Shown: positions 36,632-48,275 of the stretch, piece after piece
Layout of the letters: each line of letters begins with the position of its first letter
Numbering within the stretch: the first letter of the stretch is position 1
Assembly: GCF_001723175.1 (NCBI RefSeq)
Contig: NC_064652.1
Location: 3,782,001-3,846,000, forward strand
From: Penicillium oxalicum
Lineage: Eukaryota; Ascomycota; Eurotiomycetes; Eurotiales; Aspergillaceae
Length of the DNA: 64,000 nt
Direction of reading: 5' to 3'
Translations under genes and position numbers: made by a program
Notes under the pieces: model-generated
Databases searched by the model: none
Seen by the model: only the letters and a program-made list of their open reading frames with translations
What the model was told of the DNA's origin: nothing

Positions 36632-38578
36632 TTAGCTCACATGCACTCGCCAGTGCTCACGGTGGCCATCCTCAAACGCCGTGCGAGTGTGGTGAGTCAT
36701 GGCGTTGTCGTTGAAGATGAAATCTCCTGCGTTCCACTGGTGACGGTAGGCCACGCGGCGATCATACAGGAGTCGGGTGAGCTTCTCGCAAAGCGCGTCG
36801 CTCTTGCCCTGGGGCCAGCCCACCACCTGCACGATCGTCGGCTCACTGCTGCCGGCAATGCACTTGCTCTCGGGCCAGGGCTCGTGGAAGCGGAAGGTGT
36901 CAACGTGGGACTCCGGGTGGGTGATGATGAAGGGCAGCTGGAGCTCGTGGCCACCGAATGCCTCGTTGACGGCGGTGAAGGTCTTCCACTTGAGCTGGCG
37001 AAGTTCCTCCAGTGGAATGCTGTCCGGGCCAAGCAGGGGGATCAGGTTGCGCGATGACGAGAAAAGAGTCAATCCACCCTTGGACTGGGAGGCGGCGCGG
37101 TTTCGGAACATCTGGAAAAGAGGCGGCACGGAGATCCATTCGCCTGTCTTCTCGTCCTGGACGGTCTTGAAGACGCCGTCGTAGTGGAATGGCATGGCCT
37201 CGCGGGTGAGCACGTTGTTCATGTTGAAGTCGGCGTTCTCGCGAACCTCGAGAATGTCGCCGAACGGCCACATCTGGATCTCACCCAGCTCGCGGGCCTT
37301 TTGGCGGAAGACCTCCTTCTCGATCTCCATGGTGAAGCCGCGAAGGAGGAGCGGAGCGGAGGATAGAGCGAGGCGGCGAACACGCTTCATGTCGACATCC
37401 TCGAACTTGTAGGGGCCGTATCCGTGTCGGGGACGGACGAGCATACCGCAGGGGAAGAGAGGCTCGAAATCGACTTCCATGCCGAACCAGTCGAAGAGGT
37501 CGCACTTCTCGCGGAGGAGCCAAGGGCGGCCCTCCTGGTTTCGGACAACCTCGAATTTATTCATGTCGACAGTGGAGGCATCGACAATGCGCACGCTGGC
37601 GTCGGCGAGGACCGCCACAGCGCCGTGCCAGGGAGTGATGAAGTCCGGGTTGGTCGCTGGGGGGAACAGGTCGAGAGTCACTTTACCGACATTGTTGGAC
37701 TCGTGGATGGACAGCCGAATGGACGACTCGGCCGATGAGGCAATCAGCTTGGCATAGGCCTGAGAACGAAAGGTGTTAGCAACTCTAGTCACAATGGAAA
37801 GGTGAATATTCGGGTCGACTGACCTTTCCCCGCTTGAGCATCGCAGCCTTGAAAGCTTCGGGGTCGTCGGACTGAGGCAGTGCCGTGTCGTAGTGCCTGC
37901 TGGTAGCCTGCACATTCTCATCTTCGGTGGGGTCGACTGACTGAGCCAAGGAGCCATCAAGAAGCATACGGGTCTTGGAGACATGGGCGGAATACTCCTC
38001 AATGGTCTTGGCCGACTCAGGAACCACGCCAGCGAGTTCGCCGGGGCGCACAAATTCAAGATGGGTGAGCTCGAGAGACGAAGCGAGCTTCTTCAACTCC
38101 TGATGGTAGGCAAAGGCATCGGCATCGGAAATCTTCAAAAGATCTGAATCGTTCATCAGTTCATTAGCATAATTCTCTCACTGCAATGAGTCCGAGTATA
38201 CATCCAACACGTACCTCCGTACACAGACGCATCCGAGACCAGCACAACAGTAGCACCACCCTCGTAGATCTCAGCGATGGAATCCGCAAATCCGTCGAGG
38301 GTCTTCAGAGCAATCTCCTCTGCCTTGTCTGGTAAAGAGCCAAGAGTCTTGCGCTTGTTGCCCTCCGCGGGTGCCTTGAAGGGGAAGGCTGGAAGAATGA
38401 ATCGGACTGTCTCCCCCTTCGAGACAGTGTCCGAGAGTTGCTTCTCTAGAGTGGGAACAAATTCAGAAAAACGATCCGCCACATTGGAAGAGCGGTGGCG
38501 ATATGCTGAGATGATTGAGAGAATCTGAGAGACCTTTTCCTCTGTTGGAGGAGGAGGAGGAGTTCCGGCGTAGGGCAT
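36632..38578 (-). CDS. Isocyanide synthase-dioxygenase fusion
   Basis: Three exons, 38578-38215, 38143-37824 and 37759-36632, give 603 residues. Residues about 10-300 match the Dit1/PvcA isocyanide synthase family (PAFPFKAP near 63, VSDASVYGDLLKISD near 114-128, SIRLSIHESNN near 241), which converts an amino acid alpha-amine to an isonitrile using a ribulose-5-phosphate carbon. Residues about 325-603 are a TauD/PvcB-type Fe(II)/2-oxoglutarate dioxygenase with the metal motif His420-x-Asp422, a distal His at 584/585 and an Arg at 587 or 599 for 2-oxoglutarate. In bacteria PvcA and PvcB are separate; the fused form is known in fungi. The dioxygenase would act on the isonitrile amino acid, for example by oxidative decarboxylation to a vinyl isonitrile. 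The amino acid substrate cannot be read. It shares a divergent promoter with the HAD gene. Confidence 0.9.
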
Positions 38579-38828
38579 ATTGATCTCTATCTTTTAAATT
38601 TGATTTCTTTTGGGGGTCTGGAGGCCTTGAGGCAATGGGTTGTTGGAGATGATGAATCTCATTTCTGGTGTCTCGTGTCCATCTTTAAGTACTCAAATGA
38701 TTGATCTTAGTTCAAGCTGAAAAACCAGGACACCGCGGCCTTGAGAATACATCCAGTTGACCATTGTAGCATGCCTCCGTTGTGTGGTCCGCCCGAGAGT
38801 TGCAAAATCGCAGCGCAAAACGTCGTCT

Positions 38829-38837
38829 CGGATTCCG
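38829..38837. promoter_or_regulatory. CGG-N3-CCG candidate Zn2Cys6 site
   Basis: CGGATTCCG lies in the 568-bp divergent promoter between the isocyanide synthase-dioxygenase and the HAD phosphatase genes. Inverted CGG triplets are the usual target form of Zn2Cys6 dimers, and one such regulator is encoded 3 kb away. CCGCGG also occurs near 38732. Confidence 0.3.
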
Positions 38838-39146
38838 ACGGAGCTGTGAATGGTGGGCGGCGGCAAGCCACACATGCAGCTCTGACTTCCTCAAGTCGCC
38901 CGAATTTCAGTCTTGACAGCCTGTGAAGTCTCTCTCTGTGCTTGAAGTAACTTTTCCCATTTGCTTATTTTTGGTTGCGAAATCCGCGGAGCGCAATGGC
39001 GAGCTGAAGTTCGCTGTCATCGCCCGGAATCCGGACGCACCAGGAGGTACGCAATGAAAGACTGTTATATTTGTATGAGGTGGAGCAGACCCAACGAACG
39101 GAAGAAGGAGGAAAATTAGTAAACGCTTTCCAAGTATTGATCTCAC

Positions 39147-40286
39147 ATGCTGTCGTTTGAAATGACATCGTCTCGAAAACTATGCACGCCCAATGATTAT
39201 GCCGAAATCCTGTCTCGGTATGACACTTGGCTCTTTGACTGCGACGGGGTGATATGGTCTGGCGACGATGCCATTGAAGGAGCCAGTCAGGCAATCGAGT
39301 TTCTGAGAAAGAATGAAAAGAAGATCATATTTGTCACCAACAATGCTGCACGAAGTCGAAAGATGCTGAAAAAGAAGTTTGACAGACTGGGATTCGCAGC
39401 CAGTGAGGTACGACCAAAGCCTTTTCCGAATGGGCCACAGACTGACCAGCCCGGATTCCTCAACAGGATGAAATTGTATCCAGTGCTTTTGCCGCCGCGG
39501 CTTATCTCAAAGAAGTGTTGAAGTTTCCTGCTGATCGCAAGGTGTTCGTTATGGGAATGGAAGGGATCGAGGCGGAGCTAGATGCTGTCAATATCAAGCG
39601 ACGTGGAGGAACAGATCCAGAAGACAACAAGTTTCTCCCTGCAAACGACTATTCTTCCCTCGTGCAAGAGAACTCGATCGATCCCAGTGTTGGTGCAGTG
39701 GTATGCGGATTTGACATGAACATGAACTACGGCAAACTTTGCAAAGCATTTAAATACTTGACGCGCGACGGAGCGCAAGGACCGGTTCTTGCAGGAGAGA
39801 CTGGAGGAGGCTGTCATTTCATCTTGACCAACGACGATCAAGTGGTTCCAGCTTTAGGAGAACTATGGCCAGGTAATTCTGTTGATCTACAAAAAGTGTA
39901 AGCAGCCCCCCCTGACAGCGACATGTGTAGGTTCTGGCTCTCTGGCTACGCCATTGATTGCCTCCACGAAGCGCGATCCGATAATTGTTGGCAAACCGCA
40001 CGCGCCCATGCTCGACACTGTCAAGTCACTTTACAACATTGACTTGAGCCGGTCGATATTTGTGGGCGACAATCTCCACACAGATATACAGTTTGCGAAA
40101 GACGGTAATATGGATTCTCTCCTTGTTCTGACGGGCGTCACCAAAGAGGAGGACTGCCGAACCGAAGGCATATGGCCGTCCTTTATCATCCAGGGCATCA
40201 GCAACATACCAATGGCGGAAAAAGCCCAGTCGAGGACTACAGCCATGAGCGTCCAGGGGACGAGTGCCGTGCATGCATCGCTATAG
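39147..40286 (+). CDS. HAD phosphatase, Pho13/phosphoglycolate type
   Basis: Three exons, 39147-39407, 39467-39872 and 39931-40286, give 340 residues. The HAD motif I is FDCDGVIW, where the first Asp is the nucleophile; motif II is FVTNNAARS; GKPHAPML carries the motif III lysine; and GDNLHTDIQFA is motif IV. This is the p-nitrophenyl phosphatase / 2-phosphoglycolate phosphatase (Pho13, PGP) family, normally a cytosolic metabolite-repair enzyme of about 310 residues. Here the C-terminus runs about 30 residues longer with a Ser/Thr/Ala-rich tail. It is transcribed divergently from the isocyanide synthase fusion and so may be co-regulated. It could be a second, cluster-dedicated copy handling phosphorylated by-products, or a housekeeping gene that happens to lie here. 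Confidence 0.87.
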
Positions 40287-41793
40287 TCAATGTACAGAAT
40301 AGAGAATGAGACAAATCAATCTTCAATTGATACATTTGGTTCTCTCTATTTGGCGAAACAGGACGGACATGCAACTCCATCTTTCGAGGGTTTGAAAATC
40401 TCATCGACTGGGTCGCCTTTTGACGATAATAGGAATTAAGCGAGACACCAGTAACAGGTCAACCTGCATGTCTTGGGTCTAATCTGTTCAGTGGTCTGCA
40501 TGTCAGCTTCTCCAAATATGACAGACTTGGTAGGTCAGCCAAACCAAGAAGGTGTCGACATCTCGAGGAGGAGATTCAAAGGTCAGTCACATACTGAGAG
40601 CCAGGAAGATATCATTTCCATATCAGAAACTGTTGCTGCCCTCCTCCCCTGGAAACTATTCAGAAGTCCGTCCCATTGGCTTTTGCGCCACCGAGTATGA
40701 CTTCAACTGAAATATCCAACGCTCGACCATGGATTTTCAATGCTCCTCAGCTAACCGTTTGTGATACACGATTCGTCACTAGATTCCATCTTCGCTTTGT
40801 GTCGGTGGTGCCGAACCCGGGGGGGGGGGGGGGGGGGGTTCGGTGCAGGAGAAAGGTCAGTCTAGTGTCTCACATTATAATATCTTCCCCCAGACCAATC
40901 AAGACGAATGATGAATTTGGATATTCGCATTTGCGGGACCGCGGCAGGCCAGGATGAGTTTCTATTCAGATCTTTGGGACCAGGATGGCCTCTGCCATGT
41001 CACCGACACATACCAAGCCTGCCCGCGGCATTGGGTTGACGAAGCCAATGAAGGTTCTTGGACTTACACTTTGAGCAGTGAGAGATCTGCCCTCCATTCA
41101 ACGACGGTCAAAGAAAGCCATGTCCAATTTTTACCAATCATATGTCCACAATCTGATGAGTGGCGCTAATGCACGATCGCATGGATGGCGAATACCACAA
41201 CGTGATGGCTAGGTTGCAAAAAAATCATGGCTTCCAGTGTAGTGCAGAGCCGGGAAGTCGGCAAGTGCCGTCAGGGGCAATTTCCGCTACGACCTTGACC
41301 AAACACAGTCCAAGGATTATGTTTCGAAAAGGATCCCTGTATGTCCATACGTCTGTCAGATTCTGTGAGGATGAAGATTCGTTCAGAAAGACCGATAACC
41401 TGCCCGTCTGCAATAGCCGGTTGGTCACACCGGGGAGGCTTATTGTTTTCTGGTGGTGGATACGATAATGGCTACGTGTGCTGCGTCTGGTACTAGGCTT
41501 CTTTTAGCGGCGCTCTCGGCGGCCTCGACCACGACCACCACGCCTTTTGTGACGATCGTCGCATAAGCGGGCATGTGCAGGGGGAAAAAAAAGGAAAAGG
41601 AAAGCTCACCGTGTCTCCTCCTGGACCACCGACCTCGTACAGCCCACGTGACGTGAGGTTCACAGGGACGCTAAACCACGAGAGGGAAAGGGAGAGACCG
41701 AACGGACGATTGCCTAGAATAATGTCCCGCCCACCATTCTGCGCCCAATCTAAATCATGTCCTGTATTCATCCAACCACCAACGATAATTAGA
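40287..41793. other. Intergenic before the Zn2Cys6 gene
   Basis: The 1.5-kb gap has no supported gene. It contains the G20 tract listed separately. ORFs at 40676-40957 and 41160-41468 show no recognisable motif. Confidence 0.5.
40811..40843 (+). repeat. G20 tract flanked by inverted CCGAACCC
   Basis: Twenty consecutive G (40819-40838) sit between CCGAACCC (40811-40818) and GGGTTCGG, whose three G are shared with the tract. Such a run can form a G-quadruplex and its length is prone to change or to assembly error. Confidence 0.7.
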
Positions 41794-44495
41794 ATGGTCG
41801 ATGCAAACCGCAGCAAGGCCCCTGGGGGCTCGGACGCTGGAGTGCGCAAGTACACGCTGTCGTGTTCTCGATGTAGGGCCTCAAAACTAAAATGCGACCG
41901 CAAAGAACCCTGCGTCAGTTCCCACGCGCGATCCATCTATCCGGGACGGGAGGCTCATGTTCTCTTCACAGATGGAGTGCGTCAAGCGTAACATCGGCCA
42001 CCTGTGCACCAAAGATGAGCGTCAGGCGCGAGCCAAACGCTCAAAGACAGAGCACAAGGACAAACCGGCTACCAAGACGTGAGTGAAGACCGATCATCGC
42101 ATTTCATGATGAACTCTCTAACCTCGTGGGGGTTCTGACTGACGCTTATCTTATCAGCGATCTGCCCTCAAACGGAGAAGATGAAGCGGAAGCAGAGGAG
42201 ACAATCCAGCTCTTGGAGCATTTCGTCGCAGGAACTCCTCATCCAAACGTCCCTGTCCCCGGTCTGGTCGGACCGGCGCCCTCGTCGGTGGCGCCAGACT
42301 TTCCGAATCGGTATTGGTTGAGCAATGACCCCAGGCGACACGGGGAGAAACTCGCCCTGATCCAAGAGATTGTCGACGCGATGCCCGAGTTGGAGACAGT
42401 CTATGCGCTCTTTGAAGTATTCGTCACCCGTTGCCAGGGTCCCTTGGGCAACGTGGTGCACACCCCGACCTTCTCAAAGCAAGCCGAACAGCTTGGCAAG
42501 TGCTTGAGTCTTGCCTCACCAGACTCGCGCGTCTTGGCCATATCGGGGACAGTCACCATGGAGGCATTGGGATGTTATCTCTTAGCGGTAGGTGGTGTGT
42601 AATCCTTGCACAAGCGGCATCATGCTCATGAAATTGTTTGATTCTAAGCTCGTGCTCGGTCTTGCGTTTCATCCTACGCCCTCTGTACTAGGATGGGCCC
42701 CTACGCCTTCGGCCATGCGGGTGGAGGAGCTGCGAGCGTCCGATATACGCTCCAAGACATGGAGATCTCTGAGCTTGCGATGTCTCCAGGATGGAGTGTC
42801 TCTGTTTTGTGGGTCAATCACCGGCCTACAGGCCGCAGTGATGCTTTTGCTGGACGGTCAAGAAAGCTCGTTGGCGCTGGACGCCATCTTAGTCACTGCA
42901 ATTTCTGGAGCCCGCAAACTGGGTTTGCATCGATTAGGTGATTTCAAGCTGAACCCCTCTGCTTCGAGCCCAACCCCACTGGGAAATGGGACGCCGGAAC
43001 CGGTGGAGCCGCTATATATTCGAACAGAAGTAGGCGTGCGCATTTGGTATGTGTCCCCAATTCACATGTGCTGGAGCTCAATCTGAACCATGTTGAAATA
43101 TCTAGGTGGGCACTGGTCCTGAGAGATTGGTCGCGCGGACAAGCCCTCGGCTACTATACCATCCGCCCCACACACTTTAACACTCGGATGCCGTTGCATA
43201 TCAACGACGACGACCTCTGTCTCTCGACGTGGAGGGTGAATGCCCATGGAGACGTGACGGAACGACCTCGATCCGAATTCACCATGATGTCATATACCAT
43301 CCACGCCATCGAACTCGGAGGCATCGTACGCGAATCTATCGATATTTGGGGATTGCAGACTCAGCAATCCAATGCAGCTGCCGAGCCTGCCAAGTGGCGC
43401 AAACATCTCAACAACAAGTACGAAAAGTACGTGGCCGGTCTACCGTCACATTTCCGGTTGGGTAGCAGTGTAGGACTCACCGCCGCTGGTCCATTAGCCG
43501 CGATTCCCGTACAGCGGTGGATGCTGCATCAGCAACTATGGAGCTTTCTCCTCCGACTGCATCGAGCTACTCTCTCGTCGCCGATTGGTCGTGCGTCCTG
43601 TCAGCTTCTGGCCCAAAATATCATCGGCACTCAGGCTCAAATTCAGGCACGATGTACTGTTTGTGGCTCGCTGTCCACCAGCGAGGTTCAGCTCTTCAAC
43701 GCGGCCGTTGTGTTGCTTCTTGACCTAATCTTCACCTCCGAGCAAGAGGGTGCGGATAGTGCAAGTGCACACCTCAGCCGATTGATGACTCGTGACAAGA
43801 TCAGAGAGGCCATCGAACTACTGCGAACCAAAAGCATGACCGAAGGATCGCGGATTCACGATTTACACTCCGAGCAAATCGTAGGGTCCGCTCAGCGCAG
43901 CGTCGATACTTTGGAAGCGTTGATGAAACTGGAAGAGGGCGAGCCCAGTCACACCGCGGCGAATCAGACCGAAGACCCACTGGCTGCGAAGCCCTCGCTC
44001 CGAGCTAAAGTGACTGCGATTCTCAGTGGCCTGAGCGGCAGGGCTGACCCCGTCGGCGTATCCGTGCAGGGGCAGCAAACCCTCTTTGACCCTTTCTCGC
44101 CGTTTGATGTATCAACACCATTGGCCAATGTCGGGGACGGGTTCCACGACTTGGACGTGCTGCCGATTCTCTCCAATGGCTACAGCCCAGATTTCTACCA
44201 ATACTTTGACTTTCTCACGCCACAATTTGAGCCTCAGCCCCAGCTCAAGGAAGCCCCCTATACAACGCTGGGCGACCTGACTGGCCCTCTGGGTCTGGGG
44301 ACCTTACAATTTGCCAGCCCGTATAGTAGTGTTTCTGGTACTCGTATGACCCACACGTCGGCTTCGTCGCTCCAGAGCGAACCCATCGGGCTGGGTGGAG
44401 ACAGCGACTCCGCCACGACTCCTTCTAGTGCCGATGCCTACGTTGCCGCGAAGTTTTACCACGCCATGGGGGACGGGGCCTTGGCTCCCATGTAA
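41794..44495 (+). CDS. Zn2Cys6 transcription factor (cluster regulator candidate)
   Basis: Five exons, 41794-41913, 41972-42078, 42158-42587, 42649-43046 and 43106-44495, give 814 residues. Splicing the first intron (GTCAGT...ACAG) completes the binuclear zinc cluster: Cys24, 27, 34, 40, 43 and 52 with spacing 2-6-5-2-8, in the context SCSRCRASKLKCDRKEPC. A basic stretch (RQARAKRSKTEHKDK) follows. The middle part (about residues 130-560) has the helical pattern of the fungal-specific regulatory domain: the LHRLGDF stretch, and ADDD-type acidic residues in HINDDDLCLSTW. The C-terminus is Pro/Ser-rich with acidic patches and may be the activation domain. It is nuclear and binds CGG-type sites. 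It lies between the two isocyanide synthase genes, 178 bp-range from no other start, and converges with the hydratase gene. Start chosen at 41794; in-frame ATGs at 41725 and 41575 exist. Confidence 0.88.
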
Positions 44496-44753
44496 ATCGG
44501 CTTCCAGACGGATGACTTGTCACGCGACTGGCTGTGCCAATGATGCGCACGTTTACGAGCTCATCCATTTCCGTGTATTTCGTTATGCCAACGTTTACTT
44601 ATCATGACGACCATAATTATCAAGAAAAAGATTTCTGACTAGCATGTTGTTTCATTTCAGCGAGAACATATACAAAACAGGAAACCGCCACAGCAATATT
44701 TCTGTTTTTTTCTTTTCTTTCTTTCTTTTTTTTGTTTTCTCTCTCTTTTCTCC

Positions 44754-45616
44754 TTATGCGCTGCCGTTAGTGCCAGGCAAATCCACAAAAGGATCATCCT
44801 CGGGATCGGAGTGCCAGCGGTACTCCAAGCCAAACGCGGTGAAATGCGCATGACCCATTGCTTTTTCCTTGTTGAAACCCGGGATAGGGGTCTCATCGCC
44901 CTTGGCGGACGCCTTTTGCGCCTCGGGATGAGCCTGGCGGTCCTCCGGTGCGACATAAGTGTTCGCAAGGAAAGCAAATCCTGCGTCGATACCCGCCGTT
45001 ACACCAGACGAGGTCAGGAATTTACCATCTTGCACCCAGCGGGCACGCTTCTGCCACTGTACTCCAGGGTCTAATGAGATTGGCAATGTAAGCTTATACT
45101 CTGGTAATCCCCCTTTTTGGAAAAATATTTTTTTCCCTGAACACAAAAAAAAGAAAGAAACAAAGCAAGGGGGGAGATCATACGCTTTGGAGTCACCTCA
45201 TCGTAGAGGCGTTTGTTGGTCGTTGCCTTGCGACCGTTCAGCCGGCCAGTTGCGGCCAGCAGGATCGAGCCTGTGCAGACGGTGAAAACGTTGGGAGCAC
45301 GATCCACCAGCTGACCGATACGCTGCAGCAAGATTGGGTCCCAGACCAGGGGCATCATGCCAAAGCCACCCGGGATGAACAGGGTGTCAAATTGCCGGTC
45401 GTCTTGGAGGGCCTCGGCCAATGAAAGGGTCGGGATGACGCCGATGCCGTTCTTGATGGAGGTTTCGAGACCTCGAGGGGAGTCGAGATTGTGGAGGTTG
45501 ACCAATTCCAAAGTGTAGTAGTCACTTCGGGGCACGATGGCGCCTAATGGGCCGAAGAGATCGAGGGCCTCGAACTCATTGTAGACGAGAGAGAGGATGC
45601 GGTGCTGAGTCGGCAT
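44754..45616 (-). CDS. Isocyanide hydratase-like DJ-1/PfpI protein
   Basis: Two exons, 45616-45184 and 45070-44754, give 249 residues. It is a DJ-1/PfpI (class I glutamine amidotransferase-like) fold protein of the InhA isocyanide-hydratase branch. The nucleophile elbow is FTVCTGSILLAATG with Cys114; LFIPGGFG (about 79-86) precedes it, and FEALDLFGP provides Asp19, the position that assists in bacterial isocyanide hydratase. GRKATTNK and SSGVTAGIDAGF also match that branch. Isocyanide hydratase adds water to R-NC to give an N-formamide. Its place between two isocyanide synthase genes fits self-protection or formamide-forming tailoring; the Aspergillus xanthocillin cluster has such a gene (xanA). 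Convergent with the Zn2Cys6 gene (about 260 bp between stops). Other DJ-1 roles cannot be excluded. Confidence 0.85.
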
Positions 45617-47156
45617 TTTTGCTGGCGTTTTGAGAGTCTTCTGACCCCTTTGGACTCTTGGAATTTACGTATATGTGGTTTTTTTGATCTTTGAATGCGG
45701 GCGTGATTGGTGGGCACCGCAGACGGTGAGAGCTGAGATATTTAGGGCTGAAGAAGAGGAAGAAGAAATATGAAGTTTATTGTCTCACGTCAGATCTCTG
45801 GTCAAGGGACTCGTGGTATTTGTACTTGGTCCTGTGGCGGATCGTCGTCATTGGGCCCCCAAGGGCGTGGAGAAGTTCCCCAGAATGACTCTCCGCGGAC
45901 GGATGGGCAATCCGTGGCAAAAGGCGAGACCAGATGCGTGCCCGAAACTCCGTGGAGTTTGACAGACGCTCCGTGACTCCATTCAGATACGAGTCGCTGT
46001 ATTTTCCGACAGGACGATGTGTGGAGAATCCGCGAGGCCTCTCCCCCACCGAGACTGGTGGCACATCTCTTCTGGCCTGCGAAAGATGGAGATGTGGTCA
46101 TTCGTGTCGATTATGGAAGGAGGGGGGAGGGCATGTTGAAGCTATTCCCAGAAGATTGATCTCAACGGAAAGCAACGAAAACACCTCAAAAAGGAAACCA
46201 TCGGACCGTTGCTGCCGGGGGGGGGGGTAAAGAAACGAGAGAGAGAATGGCAAACGAAGCGCTGCCGCCATCAGTCTCTTGAGGCCAATCAGAGCAAGTC
46301 CTCTTCTTTCGGATCTGAACATCTGCAGCGCTGATCTCAGCATGCAGACCCGCCGACGGTTTGGCACGGTTAAGATTCTTCTACAATTAAGGCTTTTCGG
46401 TCGTTCTTATCAGCCGGTGGACCCACGTTGACTGGATGGAACCTTTCTGCCCCCCTGCCCGCAACGCCAAGGGACTCTGCAACGGGCTGAAGGATCGCAA
46501 TCCTTACCATGTCCCAATGGAGCGTCCTCGCCACACACGAGGCTGCACGGAAAATGCACCGCATGCGAGCATCTTTTCGTATCCCCTCGTGTGTGCAGGA
46601 GGCGATGTTAGCGTGGTTACATTGATATAACAAGCTCGGAGCTTAGATTGGCTCATGAGCCACTGGGCTGGCGAGCGCAGGTCACGACGGATGGTATAGT
46701 TCATTATCAGCCCAATCATCCGGTGTGTTTTCACTAAAGGAAAAAAAAAGGTCCCCGTTATTTCCTTCTGAACCACAATTCGGTCGGTACCGCGCCAAAA
46801 TCGCCTCTCGGGGCAGACCACGGAGGAGAAGAGGGGATAAGATGCACGTCAGCATGAAGTGGGATGGGTCAACCTTTCTTAGCCTCCTGAAATATCCCTC
46901 CCCTATAGGTAAACTTCCTTCAGCTGCGCAGGTCTCACGAGGGGGACGTAAACTCTCCAACAATCGTCGTGGGATATATTAATGAGCCGTGGCAGCGCTC
47001 GATCTGAGTTTCTGCACATCTTCACGACTCCCTGCAATCTTGTCTCTTGACCACCTTTCTTTTTCTTGACGTGGTTACCCAGAGCTCCCTTCTGCCATCA
47101 CTTGGCATTCTCCACTTCAACGTTGCTTGGAACAAGCTTGGCTACAATACTACACA
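45617..47156. other. Intergenic, divergent promoter region
   Basis: This 1.5 kb separates the hydratase gene (minus) from the Ser/His-rich gene (plus). It includes a G11 run near 46217-46227 and a TATA-like ATATATTAA at 46974-46982, about 175 bp before the ATG at 47157. No coding signal is seen. Confidence 0.5.
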
Positions 47157-48164
47157 ATGCAGTGCACCCGCAGTGGATCAAGTACCCCCTTGGCGGGGAG
47201 AGATCCAGATATGCGATGGTTGCAATTGCTCGCACACACCCGAGGCCATCACTCTCGACCTGCATCTTTATCCGGTACCATGTCACCTCCGTCGCCCGGC
47301 TCGAGTGCATATCCGTTGCCGCTGGGCAATGGTTCCCATCTGAACATGAACAACAACGGGCGGGTTCGCTCGCGCAGCAGCGCGACCAGTTACTTTGCTC
47401 TGCTGTCCTCGACCGAGGATAAGCACCACCAGCATGATCGTCCTGTGAGCCGCAAGCAGCACTACCATCACCGAAGCAGTGGCAGCGGCAGCGGCAGCAG
47501 CAGTGGGAGTCGCAGTGGCAGTGGCACACCCACCGGTCGACACATGGATGACTGTTCCTCGTGGGTGCCGGGATGGCTTGGTGCATATGGCCCCCACCCG
47601 CCCCCCACGCACCACGCGATCGACGGACAATATCATTGTTCCGGCCAGTCATATTTCCCCTTGACCGAGCCACCCACGCATTCTCTGTCGGAGAGCAGCT
47701 GTCATGGCCCTCATGTCATGGCCCCAAATTCCTCCCTGGGTACATCCACCTTGACGACGACCACCACGCCTCCCTCCACCATCTCCAGCACTGCCACGCC
47801 CTTTTCTTCCCCCCTGGCGCCCCTCACCGATGCAGAGATCGACGCGATGATTCTTCAATTCCCGGACTTGACAGACGGCTTCCCGCCCGGCTACCCCGAT
47901 TCCATGGACGAGATGGGCCCGTTTGATCCCGCCGAGGCAGATGCGGGTTTGGCCAGTTGGCTCAATGAACAGCACGCCTTTGCCTTGAATCTGAGTGAGG
48001 AACCGTCGGTGGGGCAGAGCAAGCGAGGCTTGACGGCCGAAGGGTATTCGGGGGACATGTCCGCGGATGGCACGAGTACGAGCACGGGGATGGGCATAGG
48101 ATGGGAGACGGGGATCAAGAAATTAAAGGTTTTTCATGAGGAATTCAATCAAGGTCGAACATGA
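47157..48164 (+). CDS. Unrecognised Ser/His-rich acidic protein
   Basis: An open frame of 335 residues from ATG 47157, the first ATG after a TATA-like element at 46974. I do not recognise the protein. Residues about 95-135 are His/Ser/Gly-rich, from AGC/GGC-type triplets. Then comes a Pro/Ser/Thr stretch. The C-terminal third is acidic and hydrophobic (DAEIDAMILQFPDL, SMDEMGPFDPAEADAGLASW), like an activation segment. No signal peptide, transmembrane helix or basic-leucine zipper is visible. In the Aspergillus xan cluster a bZIP regulator (xanC) lies next to the isocyanide synthase; this gene has a similar place but no bZIP, so I do not equate them. The long frame, GC-rich third positions and promoter element support a real gene; exon limits are uncertain. 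Confidence 0.5.
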   Translation: MQCTRSGSSTPLAGRDPDMRWLQLLAHTRGHHSRPASLSGTMSPPSPGSSAYPLPLGNGSHLNMNNNGRVRSRSSATSYFALLSSTEDKHHQHDRPVSRKQHYHHRSSGSGSGSSSGSRSGSGTPTGRHMDDCSSWVPGWLGAYGPHPPPTHHAIDGQYHCSGQSYFPLTEPPTHSLSESSCHGPHVMAPNSSLGTSTLTTTTTPPSTISSTATPFSSPLAPLTDAEIDAMILQFPDLTDGFPPGYPDSMDEMGPFDPAEADAGLASWLNEQHAFALNLSEEPSVGQSKRGLTAEGYSGDMSADGTSTSTGMGIGWETGIKKLKVFHEEFNQGRT

Positions 48165-48173
48165 AGATCCCTT

Positions 48174-48229
48174 CACACACACACACACACACTCACACAC
48201 ACACACTCACACTCACACACACACACACA

Positions 48230-48270
<41 letters not shown>

Positions 48271-48275
48271 ACACA
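48174..48275 (+). repeat. CA microsatellite
   Basis: About 100 bp of CA dinucleotides interrupted by CACT units, starting ten bases after the stop codon of the Ser/His-rich gene, so it probably lies in its 3' UTR. Confidence 0.95.
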
